Shown: positions 38,928-47,591 of the stretch, piece by piece
How positions within the stretch are numbered: position 1 is the first letter of the stretch
How the letters are laid out: each line of letters opens with the position of its first letter
NCBI RefSeq assembly: GCF_006384975.1
Contig: NZ_CP021645.1
Span: 3,624,001 to 3,688,000 of the forward strand
Origin: Pseudomonas oryzihabitans
Lineage (GTDB): Bacteria; Pseudomonadota; Gammaproteobacteria; Pseudomonadales; Pseudomonadaceae
Length of the DNA: 64,000 nucleotides
Direction of reading: 5' to 3'
The notes under the pieces: model-generated
What the model was told of the DNA's origin: nothing
Database searches by the model: none
What the model saw: only the letters and a program-made list of their open reading frames with translations
Program-made: the position numbers and the translations under genes

Positions 38928-39353
38928 ATGGCCAAGACAGTCCAATGCGACATCGTCAGCGCGGAAGGAGAGATCTTCTCCGGAGCGGTGGAGATGGTCA
39001 TCGCCCACGGCCACCTGGGTGATCTGGGTATTACCCCGGGCCATGCGCCGCTGCTGACCGACCTGAAACCGGGCCCCATCCGCCTGGTCAAGGCAGGGGG
39101 CGCCGAGGAGGTGTTCTACATCTCCGGTGGTTTCCTCGAAGTGCAGCCGAATGTCGTCGAAGTGCTGGCCGACACCGCCAGTCGCGCCGCTGACATCGAC
39201 GAAGCTGCCGCGGTGGCAGCCAAGCAGCGCGCTGAGGCAGCCTTGAGCGACAAGGGCACGGAGTTCGATTACACCGCTGCCGCCGCTCAACTTGCCGAGG
39301 CCGCCGCCCAGCTGCGCACCATCCAGCAGCTCAAGCGGCAAGCCAAGCGCTAA
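38928..39353 (+). CDS. atpC: F1Fo ATP synthase subunit epsilon
   Basis: The 141-residue subunit has the N-terminal beta-sandwich ([35 protein letters not shown]) and a C-terminal helical hairpin that can inhibit hydrolysis. It is the last atp gene and is followed by a strong terminator. Confidence 0.97.
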   Translation: MAKTVQCDIVSAEGEIFSGAVEMVIAHGHLGDLGITPGHAPLLTDLKPGPIRLVKAGGAEEVFYISGGFLEVQPNVVEVLADTASRAADIDEAAAVAAKQRAEAALSDKGTEFDYTAAAAQLAEAAAQLRTIQQLKRQAKR

Positions 39354-39375
39354 GCGCAAGGTTAGCTGTAACGAC

Positions 39376-39405
39376 AAGGGTAGCTTCGGCTACCCTTTTC
39401 TTTTT
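39376..39405 (+). terminator. Rho-independent terminator of the atp operon
   Basis: A 9-bp stem AAGGGTAGC/GCTACCCTT with a stable TTCG tetraloop is followed by TTCTTTTT. It lies 22 bp after the atpC stop. Confidence 0.93.
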
Positions 39406-39506
39406 CCACCTGGAAAGTTGCGCGAAAACCTTTGGATGGTCAGCGTTCAGGGGTGCCTTGCCGGCCAACGTCCAGCCTGTCATTTCTCCTTGTCCCCGAG
39501 GTTCCG

Positions 39507-40874
39507 ATGTCCCTGGAAATCGTCATCCTGGCCGCTGGCCAAGGTACCCGTATGAGATCCACCCTGCCCAAGGTGCTGCATCCCGTGGCTGGCCGCAGCA
39601 TGTTGGGACATGTCCTCGATCGTGCCCGCGAGCTGGAACCTGTGGGTATCCACGTCGTGATCGGCCACGGCGCCGACCAGGTTCGCCAGCAGCTGGCGGC
39701 GGACGACGTGAGCTTCGTGCTCCAGGCCGAACAGCTCGGTACCGGTCATGCGGTGGCCCAGGCGGCGCCGGCGTTGACGGCGGAGCGGGTGTTGATCCTC
39801 TACGGTGATGTGCCGCTGATCCAGACCGAGACCCTGCAGCGTCTCCTGCAGCAGGTGGATGATGACCATCTGGCACTGCTGACGGTGGAGCTGGACGATC
39901 CCACCGGCTATGGCCGTATCCTCCGTGATGCCGAGGGCCGGGTGACCGCCATCGTCGAGCATAAGGATGCCAGCGACGCCCAGCGCGCCATCCGCGAAGG
40001 CAACACCGGAATTCTTGCCGTCCCGGGCTGGCGGCTGATGGATTGGCTGGGCCGGTTGTCCAACAGCAATGCCCAGGGCGAGTACTACCTGACCGACGTC
40101 ATCGCCCTGGCGGTGGCGGATGGCCTGACCATCGCCACCAGCCAGCCAGCGGATGCCATGGAAGTGCAGGGCGCCAACGATCGTCGGCAACTGGCCCAAC
40201 TGGAGCGTCATTTCCAGCAGCGCGCTGCCGACCGCCTAATGTTGCAAGGCGTGACCCTGCTGGATCCGCAGCGCTTCGATCAGCGCGGCCAGGTCGAGGC
40301 CGGGCGGGACGTCTGCATCGATATCAACGTGATCTTGGAAGGCCGGGTGGTGCTGGAAGAGGGCGTGAGCATCGGTCCGAATTGCGTGATTAAGGACAGC
40401 GTGCTCAAGCGCGGTGCCATCATCAAGGCCAATAGCCACCTGGATGGCGTGGTGGTGGGAGAGGGCGCCGATGTGGGGCCCTTCGCCCGGCTGCGGCCCG
40501 GTAGCGAGCTGGGCGCCAAGGCTCATGTGGGTAACTTCGTCGAACTGAAGAACGCTCATCTACAGGATGGCGCCAAGGCTGGCCACCTCACCTATCTGGG
40601 TGACGCCAGCATCGGTCCAGGCAGCAACATAGGAGCGGGCACCATCACCTGCAACTACGACGGAGCCAATAAGTTTCGAACCGAAATAGGCGCGGATGTC
40701 TTCGTTGGCTCCAATAGCTCCCTGGTAGCGCCAGTCACCCTGGGCGCGGGGGCTACTACGGCTGCAGGTTCGGTCATTACTGCCGATGTACCGGCTGAAG
40801 CTCTGGCCTTGGGACGGGCACGCCAGGTCAACAAGACCGGCTGGCAACGACCGAAAAAAGCACCGAAGGCTTGA
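39507..40874 (+). CDS. glmU: Bifunctional UDP-N-acetylglucosamine pyrophosphorylase/glucosamine-1-phosphate acetyltransferase
   Basis: It acetylates GlcN-1-P and couples it to UTP, giving UDP-GlcNAc for peptidoglycan and LPS. The 455-residue protein has the N-terminal uridylyltransferase domain with [18 protein letters not shown] (about 8-25) and the C-terminal left-handed beta-helix with hexapeptide repeats and [27 protein letters not shown]. The ATG at 39507 has GAGG upstream; an upstream in-frame start lies in the leader. With glmS downstream it forms the UDP-GlcNAc pathway. Confidence 0.98.
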   Translation: MSLEIVILAAGQGTRMRSTLPKVLHPVAGRSMLGHVLDRARELEPVGIHVVIGHGADQVRQQLAADDVSFVLQAEQLGTGHAVAQAAPALTAERVLILYGDVPLIQTETLQRLLQQVDDDHLALLTVELDDPTGYGRILRDAEGRVTAIVEHKDASDAQRAIREGNTGILAVPGWRLMDWLGRLSNSNAQGEYYLTDVIALAVADGLTIATSQPADAMEVQGANDRRQLAQLERHFQQRAADRLMLQGVTLLDPQRFDQRGQVEAGRDVCIDINVILEGRVVLEEGVSIGPNCVIKDSVLKRGAIIKANSHLDGVVVGEGADVGPFARLRPGSELGAKAHVGNFVELKNAHLQDGAKAGHLTYLGDASIGPGSNIGAGTITCNYDGANKFRTEIGADVFVGSNSSLVAPVTLGAGATTAAGSVITADVPAEALALGRARQVNKTGWQRPKKAPKA

Positions 40875-40896
40875 CGACTGCTCGTCATTAGGTTTT

Positions 40897-40921
40897 GATT
40901 CGATCCAATATCTTTCGAATC
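40897..40921. promoter_or_regulatory. Inverted repeat just upstream of glmR
   Basis: GATTCGA (40897-40903) and TCGAATC (40915-40921) form a 7-bp inverted repeat ending 7 bp before the glmR ATG. No Shine-Dalgarno is visible. Position suggests an autoregulatory operator, which is inference. Confidence 0.5.
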
Positions 40922-40928
40922 GAAATTT

Positions 40929-41699
40929 ATGACGCGTCGTAATACCGCTCAGCGCCGCCATGCCATCCTCGCCCAGCTCCAGCAGCAGGGTGAGGTGAGC
41001 GTCGATGAACTGGCCAGGCAGCTGGAGACGTCGGAGGTGACCATCCGCAAGGACCTGGCCGCCCTCGAGCGCAATGGCCTGCTCTTGCGTCGCTATGGCG
41101 GTGCGGTGGCCATGCCTCAGGAGCTACTGGCCGAGGTGCCGCCCCAGGCGTCGCCCTGGAAGCAGGCCATCGCCCGGGCCGCTGCCCAGCGGCTGCGCGA
41201 ACATGCGCGGATCATCATCGACTGTGGCAGCACGACCGCCGCGCTGATCCCCCAGCTCGACCGCCGTCCCGGCCTGGTGGTCATGACCAATTCCCTGCAG
41301 GTAGCCACGGCCCTGCGCGAGCTGGAGCAGGAGCCCATGCTGCTGATGACCGGCGGGACCTGGGATCCGCACTCGGAATCCTTCCAGGGCCAGGTGGCCG
41401 AGCAGGTACTGAGATCCTACGACTTCGACCAGTTGTTCATCGGCGCCGATGGCCTTGACCCCGAGCGGGGCACCACGACCTTCAATGAACACCTCTCGCT
41501 ATCGCGGGTGATGGCCGAGGTGGCGCGCGAGGTGGTGGTCATGGCCGAAGCGGACAAATTGGGCAGGCGAATTCCGAATCTGGAACTACCTTGGGAAAAG
41601 GTGGACGTCCTCATTACCGATGACCGTTTGCCGCCCGAGGCGGCTCAGGCAATCGAAACGCAGGGTGTGCAGGTCGTCCGCGCCGCTGTGGAAAACTAG
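40929..41699 (+). CDS. glmR: DeoR-family transcriptional regulator GlmR
   Basis: A 256-residue DeoR regulator. The N-terminal helix-turn-helix reads RHAILAQLQQQGEVSVDELARQ with the DeoR signature SEVTIRKDLAALERNGLLLRRYGGA split across residues 34-58. The C-terminal sugar-phosphate-binding domain has IIDCGSTTAALIPQL, MTNSL and IGADGLDPERG. It lies between glmU and glmS, where P. aeruginosa encodes GlmR, reported to affect glmS and antibiotic susceptibility. No ribosome-binding site precedes the ATG. Confidence 0.93.
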   Translation: MTRRNTAQRRHAILAQLQQQGEVSVDELARQLETSEVTIRKDLAALERNGLLLRRYGGAVAMPQELLAEVPPQASPWKQAIARAAAQRLREHARIIIDCGSTTAALIPQLDRRPGLVVMTNSLQVATALRELEQEPMLLMTGGTWDPHSESFQGQVAEQVLRSYDFDQLFIGADGLDPERGTTTFNEHLSLSRVMAEVAREVVVMAEADKLGRRIPNLELPWEKVDVLITDDRLPPEAAQAIETQGVQVVRAAVEN

Positions 41700-41707
41700 A
41701 CAATCAG

Positions 41708-41745
41708 GTCATCCACAGTCGACGCGGTCATGTCGCTGTGGATAA
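41708..41745. promoter_or_regulatory. DnaA boxes upstream of glmS
   Basis: TCATCCACA (41708-41716, one mismatch) and TGTGGATAA (41737-41745, consensus in reverse) lie in the 67-bp glmR-glmS gap, the latter 21 bp before the glmS ATG. They could link glmS expression to DnaA level or be part of the origin-side box field. Confidence 0.55.
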
Positions 41746-41766
41746 GACAGGCAACGGGAGGTAAGC

Positions 41767-43602
41767 ATGTGTGGAATCGTCGGCGCCATTGCCGAGCGTA
41801 ACATCACCGCCATTCTGGTCGAGGGCCTCAAGCGCCTGGAGTACCGCGGCTACGACAGCGCCGGCCTGGCACTGCTGGATGCCCAGGGTGAGCTACAGCG
41901 GCTGCGCCGTATCGGCAAGGTCAGCGAACTGGAGGCGGGTCTGCTCGCCGACCCCCTGGCCGGTCGCCTGGGCATTGCCCATACCCGCTGGGCTACCCAT
42001 GGCGCGCCTACCGAAGCCAATGCCCACCCGCATTTCTCCCAGGGTGACGTGGCCGTGGTGCACAACGGCATCATCGAAAACCATGAAGCCTTGCGCACCC
42101 AGCTCAAGGCGAAGGGCTATGTCTTTACCTCCCAGACCGACACCGAGGTCATCGTTCACCTGCTGCATCTCAAGCTGCAGGACAGCGGCGACCTGACCAA
42201 GGCGCTGAAGGCAGCGGTTAAGGAGCTGCACGGTGCCTATGGCCTGGCCGCGGTCTGGCGGCATCAGCCGGATCGCCTGGTGGCGACCCGTAGCGGCAGC
42301 CCCCTGGTGATTGGTCTGGGGCTGGGTGAGAACTACCTGGCCTCCGACCAGTTGGCCTTGCGCCAGGTGACGGATCGTTTCGTCTATCTGGAAGAGGGTG
42401 ACGTCGCCGAGATCCGCCTGGATCAGGTCAACCTGTGGGACGTCGACGGCCAGCCGGTGCAGCGGGAAACGGTGCAGTACCATGAAGGCAGCGAGGCCGC
42501 CGACAAGGGCGCCTATCGTCACTTCATGCTCAAGGAGATCCACGAGCAGCCCAGCGTGGTCCAGCGCACCCTGGAAGGCCGGCTGGGCGATGGTCAGGTC
42601 TTGCCAGAGGCCTTTGGCCCTTGCGCAGCCGAGCTGTTCGCCAAGGTCCGCCAGGTGCAGATCGTCGCCTGCGGCACCAGCTTCCATGCCGGCTCGGTGG
42701 CGCGCTACTGGATCGAAGAGTACGTGGGGATTCCCTGCCAGGTGGAAGTGGCCAGCGAATTCCGTTATCGCCGCGTCGCCGTCAGCCCGGACACCCTGTT
42801 CGTCACCATCTCCCAGTCCGGCGAGACGGCCGACACCCTGGCCGCCCTGCGCATGGCCAAGCAGTCCGGCTATCTGAGCAGCCTGGCGATCTGCAACGTA
42901 GCCACCAGCTCCCTGGTGCGCGAATCCCAGCTGAGCTTCCTGACCCAGGCCGGTCCGGAGATCGGCGTAGCCTCCACCAAGGCGTTCACCACCCAGTTGG
43001 TTTCTCTGCTGCTGCTGACCCTGAGCCTGGGACGCTGCCAGCAGCGGCTGGATGCCGGTATCGAAGCCGAACTGGTCTCCGAGTTGCGCCGTCTGCCGGC
43101 ACGGCTGGACGAAGCCCTGGCCATGGACAAGATCGTGGAGAAGCTGGCGGAGTCCTTCGCCGAGAAGCACCACACGCTGTTCCTCGGGCGTGGCGAGCAA
43201 TATCCGGTGGCGATGGAAGGCGCACTCAAGCTCAAGGAGATCTCTTACATCCACGCCGAGGCCTATCCGGCCGGTGAACTCAAGCACGGTCCCTTGGCCC
43301 TGGTGGATGCCGACATGCCGGTGGTGACGGTGGCGCCCAACAACGAGCTGCTGGAAAAGCTCAAGTCCAACCTGCAGGAGGTACGGGCTCGGGGTGGTCA
43401 GCTGATCGTCTTCGCCGACGAACGTGCCGGCTTCGAGGACGGCGAAGGTACCCGCATCGTGACCATGCCGCACATCCACGATGCCCTGTCACCGATCCTC
43501 TACACCATCCCGTTGCAGCTGCTGTCCTATCACGTCGCCGTGTTCAAGGGCACCGACGTGGATCAGCCGCGCAACCTGGCCAAGTCGGTCACGGTGGAGT
43601 AA
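41767..43602 (+). CDS. glmS: Glutamine-fructose-6-phosphate aminotransferase (isomerising)
   Basis: It makes glucosamine-6-P from fructose-6-P and Gln, the entry step to amino-sugar synthesis. The 611-residue protein has Cys2 as glutaminase nucleophile (MCGIVGAI), [10 protein letters not shown] and [11 protein letters not shown] in the N-terminal domain, and two SIS domains with [21 protein letters not shown], and [29 protein letters not shown] in two parts. It ends in the invariant NLAKSVTVE that Tn7 recognises. GGGAGG lies 5-6 bp upstream of the ATG. Confidence 0.98.
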   Translation: MCGIVGAIAERNITAILVEGLKRLEYRGYDSAGLALLDAQGELQRLRRIGKVSELEAGLLADPLAGRLGIAHTRWATHGAPTEANAHPHFSQGDVAVVHNGIIENHEALRTQLKAKGYVFTSQTDTEVIVHLLHLKLQDSGDLTKALKAAVKELHGAYGLAAVWRHQPDRLVATRSGSPLVIGLGLGENYLASDQLALRQVTDRFVYLEEGDVAEIRLDQVNLWDVDGQPVQRETVQYHEGSEAADKGAYRHFMLKEIHEQPSVVQRTLEGRLGDGQVLPEAFGPCAAELFAKVRQVQIVACGTSFHAGSVARYWIEEYVGIPCQVEVASEFRYRRVAVSPDTLFVTISQSGETADTLAALRMAKQSGYLSSLAICNVATSSLVRESQLSFLTQAGPEIGVASTKAFTTQLVSLLLLTLSLGRCQQRLDAGIEAELVSELRRLPARLDEALAMDKIVEKLAESFAEKHHTLFLGRGEQYPVAMEGALKLKEISYIHAEAYPAGELKHGPLALVDADMPVVTVAPNNELLEKLKSNLQEVRARGGQLIVFADERAGFEDGEGTRIVTMPHIHDALSPILYTIPLQLLSYHVAVFKGTDVDQPRNLAKSVTVE

Positions 43603-43630
43603 TAGGTTCCACGTGGAACTTCAGGGTACC
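43566..43630 (+). other. attTn7: attTn7 region, unoccupied
   Basis: The conserved glmS 3' end (the TnsD-recognised sequence in other bacteria) is intact, and the expected insertion point about 25 bp after the stop shows no transposon end. The insertion zone overlaps a parS-like palindrome at 43605-43620. Function as a Tn7 target is inferred from family knowledge. Confidence 0.7.
43605..43620. other. parS-like palindrome downstream of glmS
   Basis: GGTTCCACGTGGAACT contains 14 of 16 parS bases; only the two outermost differ, leaving a perfect 14-bp palindrome GTTCCACGTGGAAC. It is 2 bp after the glmS stop and about 20 kb right of oriC. No T-run follows, so it is not a terminator. Confidence 0.7.
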
Positions 43631-43971
43631 CGCCAGGTGCCCTGATTCTGCTGGGTGCAGGCCATGGCTAGGAAGCGGCCGTCCCCGGGTACCCCGTAGT
43701 AGTGGATATCCTGCCGATAGGGTACGCCCGGTGAGCGGGCCCCCTGGCAGATGCCGATCTCGCCTACCGGACACCGCTCGACGAAGCGCACCTCGGTTTG
43801 TTGATCCTTGAGTTGCGGCTGGCAGAAGCCCTCGCGGAATAGCTTGGCGGGGATGTCGATATTGCTCTGGCAGATCTGTACGTCCACACTGCCCTGGCGA
43901 CTGCGGATCACGCAGGCGTCGGCGAGCGCCAGTGAAGGCAACAGCAGCAAAGAGATCAATAGTCGCCGCAT
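43621..43971 (-). CDS. Small secreted Cys-rich hypothetical protein
   Basis: A 116-residue protein I do not recognise. A clear signal peptide (about 1-17, LLISLLLLPSLALA-D) is followed by a mature part with six Cys (in DACV, QICQ, GFCQ, ERCP, GICQ and MACT), compatible with three disulphides in the periplasm. No catalytic motif is seen. It converges on glmS (18 bp apart) and diverges from the CobW-type GTPase across 50 bp, so regulation might be shared with that gene. Confidence 0.75.
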   Translation of the reverse strand: MRRLLISLLLLPSLALADACVIRSRQGSVDVQICQSNIDIPAKLFREGFCQPQLKDQQTEVRFVERCPVGEIGICQGARSPGVPYRQDIHYYGVPGDGRFLAMACTQQNQGTWRVP

Positions 43972-44021
43972 TCCAGCCAGCCTTTCGCAAAAAACGCCAC
44001 TCTAGCATTCGACCTTTCGCC

Positions 44022-44978
44022 ATGCGCCTAGCCGATATCAAGACTCATGTGATCGCCGGTCCCCTGGGTGCCGGCAAGACGACGCTGATCCGCCAGTTGT
44101 TCGCCCAGCGGCCCGGCGCTGAACGGTGGGCGATTCTGGTCAATGAATTCGGCCAGGTCGGTATCGACGCTGCGCTCATGACCCAGGACGACGAGGGGCT
44201 TAGTATCGCCGAGGTTCCCGGGGGCTGCCTGTGCTGTGTCCAGGGCGTACCCCTGCAGGTGGCCTTGACGCGACTGCTTAGGCGGGCGCAGCCCCAACGG
44301 TTATTCATCGAGCCTTCCGGCCTGGGCCATCCCGTCAGTCTGTTCCGACAACTCCAGGCGCCGCCCTGGACCGGGGTGCTGGCCCTGCAACCCCTGGTCT
44401 GGGTAGTGGATGCCCAGCACTTGCTCGAAGGGCAGTCTCTGCCAGAGGCTCAGCAGCAGGCGCTGGAGCAGGCTGGGCTTATCGTGCTCAACAAGAGCCA
44501 GGGATTGGATCGCTCGCCGCTACCCTCAGCCTTGCAGACCAGGCCGCTGTATTGGACCGAGCAGGGGCGGATCACGCTGGAAGACCTACCGCAGGCAATT
44601 GCCGCCGAGGGCTTGGCAGGAGCGCTGAGCGAGCCGCCAGCGGATACCACGCCACGTGAGCTGTTGCTGCCCAATCGTCCGCTACGTTTCTGTCGTACCC
44701 AGGAGGGACATCATGCCCTTGGTTGGCGTTGGCATCCCCGTCACCGCTTCGACGGACCGGCGCTATTGGCGGTATTGGCAGAGCTGCCGGGTCTCGTTCG
44801 GCTCAAAGCCTGTCTGCAACTGCTGGATGGCTGGCAGGCCTATAACGGTCTGGCGCATCCCGGCGACTGGGAGCCGACCCTCTGGCGCCGCGATAACCGG
44901 CTGGAACTGATTCTGGAGCAGATGCCGGATATAGAGGCCTTGGAAAAGCGTATCCGCGAGACCATTCGCGACATTTGA
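44022..44978 (+). CDS. COG0523 (CobW/YjiA-type) metallochaperone GTPase
   Basis: A 318-residue G3E GTPase. Walker A GPLGAGKTT lies at 13-21, the signature metal-binding CxCC motif is C69-L-C71-C72 in EVPGGCLCC, EPSGLGHP follows, and a CobW C-terminal domain (about 220-310) is present. Such proteins hand metal, usually zinc, to client enzymes. There is no His-rich tail. No clear Zur box was seen in the 50-bp divergent gap. The tonB gene follows after 65 bp, giving a metal-related pair. Client unknown. Confidence 0.9.
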   Translation: MRLADIKTHVIAGPLGAGKTTLIRQLFAQRPGAERWAILVNEFGQVGIDAALMTQDDEGLSIAEVPGGCLCCVQGVPLQVALTRLLRRAQPQRLFIEPSGLGHPVSLFRQLQAPPWTGVLALQPLVWVVDAQHLLEGQSLPEAQQQALEQAGLIVLNKSQGLDRSPLPSALQTRPLYWTEQGRITLEDLPQAIAAEGLAGALSEPPADTTPRELLLPNRPLRFCRTQEGHHALGWRWHPRHRFDGPALLAVLAELPGLVRLKACLQLLDGWQAYNGLAHPGDWEPTLWRRDNRLELILEQMPDIEALEKRIRETIRDI

Positions 44979-45001
44979 GGTTGCGAAATTTATCCAGTTA
45001 A

Positions 45002-45016
45002 TGATAATGATTATTA
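45002..45016. promoter_or_regulatory. Fur box upstream of tonB
   Basis: TGATAATGATTATTA matches the 7-1-7 Fur inverted repeat TGATAATnATTATCA at all defined positions but one. It lies 27 bp before the tonB ATG, so iron-loaded Fur should repress tonB. Confidence 0.88.
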
Positions 45017-45043
45017 AATTTACTTTCTCTGCGTATAGCTCCC

Positions 45044-46072
45044 ATGGCGCCAACATCCCTTGCCAAGCCTGAACCCACCGTCATTGCCGCGCGTTCCGAG
45101 GGTGATGAAGTGGAGTCCATTCAGGGCCCGGTCAGGGCTGCGCTGACGGCCGATGTAGAGCCGGTCGCCGGCGTCAATGCCAAGCGTGGCGAACCCTCCG
45201 CGACCATCCTGTCTTTCCGCATGCCCGAGCGACACGAGGATATCGTGACGCCGGCCATGATGCCGGTAGGGGCCGCCGAGCCAGGCGAGCAGCCGCCGCG
45301 CGGCCGGGGTTGGGGCCTGGCGTCCGCCTTGTCGCTGATCATGCATGCCAGCATGGCCGCGGCACTGTTCTTCGTGGTTCAGGCCCCGCCGGAGCTGAAG
45401 ATCGCCAAGGGTGACGAGCCCATGCAGGTCAGTTTCATCCAGTTGCCCAAGCCGGTACCGGAGCCGCCAGCACCCACCCCGGCACCGCCCGCTCCACCGC
45501 CGCCGCACCCTGAACCACCGCCACCAGAGCCGCCTAAGCCCGTGGAACCGCCGAAACCGGTGGAGCCGCCCAAGCCGGTGGTGGAAAAGCCCAAACCGAA
45601 GCCGAAACCCAAGCCTGTCGAGCACAGCCAGCAGAAGCCTTTGCCAAAGAAGGTCGAGCCCACGCCGGAACCGGCCGCTGAGGCCACCCCGTCGCCGACT
45701 CCAGCGCCTGCTGCTACGGCTGCGCCCAGTCAGCCCGCCCCGGCAGCAGCGCCTGCCGGTCCGCCGAAGACCGCTGGCATTCCTACCGGTAGTCTCGACG
45801 ACGCCGATATCCGGCCGATCAAGATGACGGCGCCGGAATACCCGGAAATGCTGCGTAGACGCGGTGTTAGTGGCGAGGTGCGGGTGATGTTCACCGTTAC
45901 CGCCGATGGCCGGTTGGCTGACATCCAGGTGCTGGAAGCTTCCAACAAGCAACTGGAGCGAGCGGTACTCGATGTGCTCGGTGAGTGGCGCTTCGCGCCG
46001 CGCGTCTCGGGTGGCCAGATTGTCCCGCGCAAGGCGACCAAGACCTTCAACTTCAAGATCCAACGCCGCTAG
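45044..46072 (+). CDS. tonB: Energy transducer TonB (long N-terminal extension form)
   Basis: TonB couples the ExbBD proton-driven motor to outer-membrane receptors for iron chelates. The 342-residue protein has an unusually long cytoplasmic N-terminal extension (about 1-88), as in P. aeruginosa TonB1. The membrane segment (about 91-112) has the S-x3-H motif (S97, H101). A Pro-rich periplasmic spacer (about 135-215) with EPPKPVEPPKPVEPPKP repeats precedes the C-terminal domain with APEYPEMLRRRGVSGEV. No exbBD lies here. A Fur box is 27 bp upstream; no clear ribosome-binding site is seen. Confidence 0.95.
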   Translation: MAPTSLAKPEPTVIAARSEGDEVESIQGPVRAALTADVEPVAGVNAKRGEPSATILSFRMPERHEDIVTPAMMPVGAAEPGEQPPRGRGWGLASALSLIMHASMAAALFFVVQAPPELKIAKGDEPMQVSFIQLPKPVPEPPAPTPAPPAPPPPHPEPPPPEPPKPVEPPKPVEPPKPVVEKPKPKPKPKPVEHSQQKPLPKKVEPTPEPAAEATPSPTPAPAATAAPSQPAPAAAPAGPPKTAGIPTGSLDDADIRPIKMTAPEYPEMLRRRGVSGEVRVMFTVTADGRLADIQVLEASNKQLERAVLDVLGEWRFAPRVSGGQIVPRKATKTFNFKIQRR

Positions 46073-46120
46073 GCCAAGAAGCTCCTGGCCTGCACCGGGT
46101 TCGCGTCAACCAAGCTGCCA

Positions 46121-46160
46121 AGCAAGCCATGGGCGATGTCCTACTCGCCCATGGCTTGCT
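46121..46160. other. 16-bp perfect hairpin downstream of tonB
   Basis: AGCAAGCCATGGGCGA (46121-46136) and TCGCCCATGGCTTGCT (46145-46160) are exact inverted repeats around an 8-nt loop. No T-run follows on either strand. It sits between the converging tonB and thioesterase genes and may be a bidirectional transcript end or RNA stability element. Confidence 0.8.
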
Positions 46161-46236
46161 CATGGACAGGGCAAATCCTCTTGTCCTGCCAGGTGCGAAT
46201 GCAACCGTCGAACGACGGCGACCTAGCCGCTAAAAC

Positions 46237-46719
46237 TCAAAAGGTTTCCTTCAGTGCCTGGTAGCGCTCTTGCAGTTCCCGGCGGATCTGCCGGCGCTGT
46301 TGGGCCTGTACACAGCGGCGTTTCTCGTCCGCCGTTACCGGTTCGAGCTGGGGAACCTGGCAGGATTTACCATCTTCGTCCACGGCGACCATGGTGAAGA
46401 AGCAACTGTTGGTATGGCGTACCGAGCGCTGCTGGATATTTTCGGTGATGACCTTGATGCCGATTTCCATCGATGTGGTGCCGGTGTAGTTCACCGAGGC
46501 CAGAAAGGTCACCAACTCGCCGACATGGATGGGTTCGCGGAAGATCACCTGGTCCACCGACAGGGTGACCACATAGCGTCCGGCATAGCGGCTGGCGCAC
46601 GCGTAGGCCACCTCATCGAGGTACTTGAGCAGGGCGCCGCCGTGGACCTTGCCGGAAAAGTTGGCCAGGTCCGGGGTCATCAGGATGGTCATGCTCAACT
46701 GGTGGTTGCCGGGTTCCAT
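46237..46719 (-). CDS. Acyl-CoA thioesterase (YciA-type hotdog fold)
   Basis: A 160-residue cytosolic thioesterase that hydrolyses acyl-CoA. The YciA/BACH hotdog layout is visible in MTPDLANFSGKVHGGALLKYLDEVAYACASRYAG taken in two parts (about 14-47), where Asn19, His26 and Asp35 region form the active site, followed by VTLSVDQVIFREPIHVGELV. The C-terminal tail is charged. It is the last of three same-strand genes with an SDR and a SMI1/KNR4 protein; this grouping gives no clear substrate. Confidence 0.9.
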   Translation of the reverse strand: MEPGNHQLSMTILMTPDLANFSGKVHGGALLKYLDEVAYACASRYAGRYVVTLSVDQVIFREPIHVGELVTFLASVNYTGTTSMEIGIKVITENIQQRSVRHTNSCFFTMVAVDEDGKSCQVPQLEPVTADEKRRCVQAQQRRQIRRELQERYQALKETF

Positions 46720-46779
46720 GGGCGAATCCTTGAGGGATAAAACCGGTAGACGGTGCGTCGGCGCCGTCTGTCACAGCCG

Positions 46780-47538
46780 TCAACGACCGGCCGACAGTCC
46801 GAAGTCGATCGGCAAATCGGCACCGGAGATGGCCGCCGCCTGGGGTTGGCAGAGGAAATAGACGAACTCGGCCACTTCCTCGGGCTGGATGAAGCGTGCG
46901 GTATCCCCTTGCGGATAGCGATTGAGCAGGTTGCGTCGATAGCCGGCGGGATCACCGCTGCCATAGCGGGCGGCCTGGAAGTCCAGCATGGGGGTATCGA
47001 TGTCGCCAGGGGAGACGGCATTGACGCGTACCCCATCCCGGGCGAGCTCCACGGCCAGATTCTGGCTAAAGAATCGTACCGCGGCCTTGGCCGCGCCATA
47101 GGCCGCAGCGCCGGCGATGGGCTGGCGACCGGCGCCACTGGCGACATTGATGATGACGCCGCGGTTTTCCTTGAGGAAAGGAATGGCAGCCGAACACATG
47201 AAGAAGGTCGACTTGAGGTTGACCGCCATCACCAGGTCGTAATCTTCCTCGCTGAAGGTCTCCACTTCGCCTTCACGCCAGATACCGGCTGCGTTGATCA
47301 GGGCATCCAGGCGCCCGGTACGGGCCATCACCTTGCTGACCAGATTGCGACAACCCTCGGCGCTGGAGAGATCGGCGGTGACGCTGGAGTCCAGGCCGAC
47401 GATGCCATTGAGTCCGTGCAGGCCCTCGGCATCGCGGTCGGCCGCGGCGACCCGCCAATGGCTCTGGGCGAAGCGTTGCGCCAGGGCACGGCCGAGGCCG
47501 CCCGCGGCGCCGGTGATCAGGACGACGGGAGTGCTCAT
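46780..47538 (-). CDS. Short-chain dehydrogenase/reductase
   Basis: A 252-residue classical SDR with Rossmann motif TGAAGGLGRAL (about 9-19), NAAG (about 86-89), the catalytic Ser in NVASGAG, YGAAK with the catalytic Tyr/Lys (about 148-152), and SPGDIDTPM. An acidic residue after the second strand (AADRDAEG) suggests NAD preference. The substrate cannot be told. The upstream SMI1 gene ends 53 bp away. Confidence 0.92.
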   Translation of the reverse strand: MSTPVVLITGAAGGLGRALAQRFAQSHWRVAAADRDAEGLHGLNGIVGLDSSVTADLSSAEGCRNLVSKVMARTGRLDALINAAGIWREGEVETFSEEDYDLVMAVNLKSTFFMCSAAIPFLKENRGVIINVASGAGRQPIAGAAAYGAAKAAVRFFSQNLAVELARDGVRVNAVSPGDIDTPMLDFQAARYGSGDPAGYRRNLLNRYPQGDTARFIQPEEVAEFVYFLCQPQAAAISGADLPIDFGLSAGR

Positions 47539-47591
47539 GACGCATCCTCCGGAATGATGGCCTTATCCAGACCCAGACGAGGCGGGGTCGT

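Noticed and set aside
43605..43620. Palindrome after glmS as a rho-independent terminator
   Set aside because: No T-run follows on either strand and the core is a near-exact parS, a better explanation.
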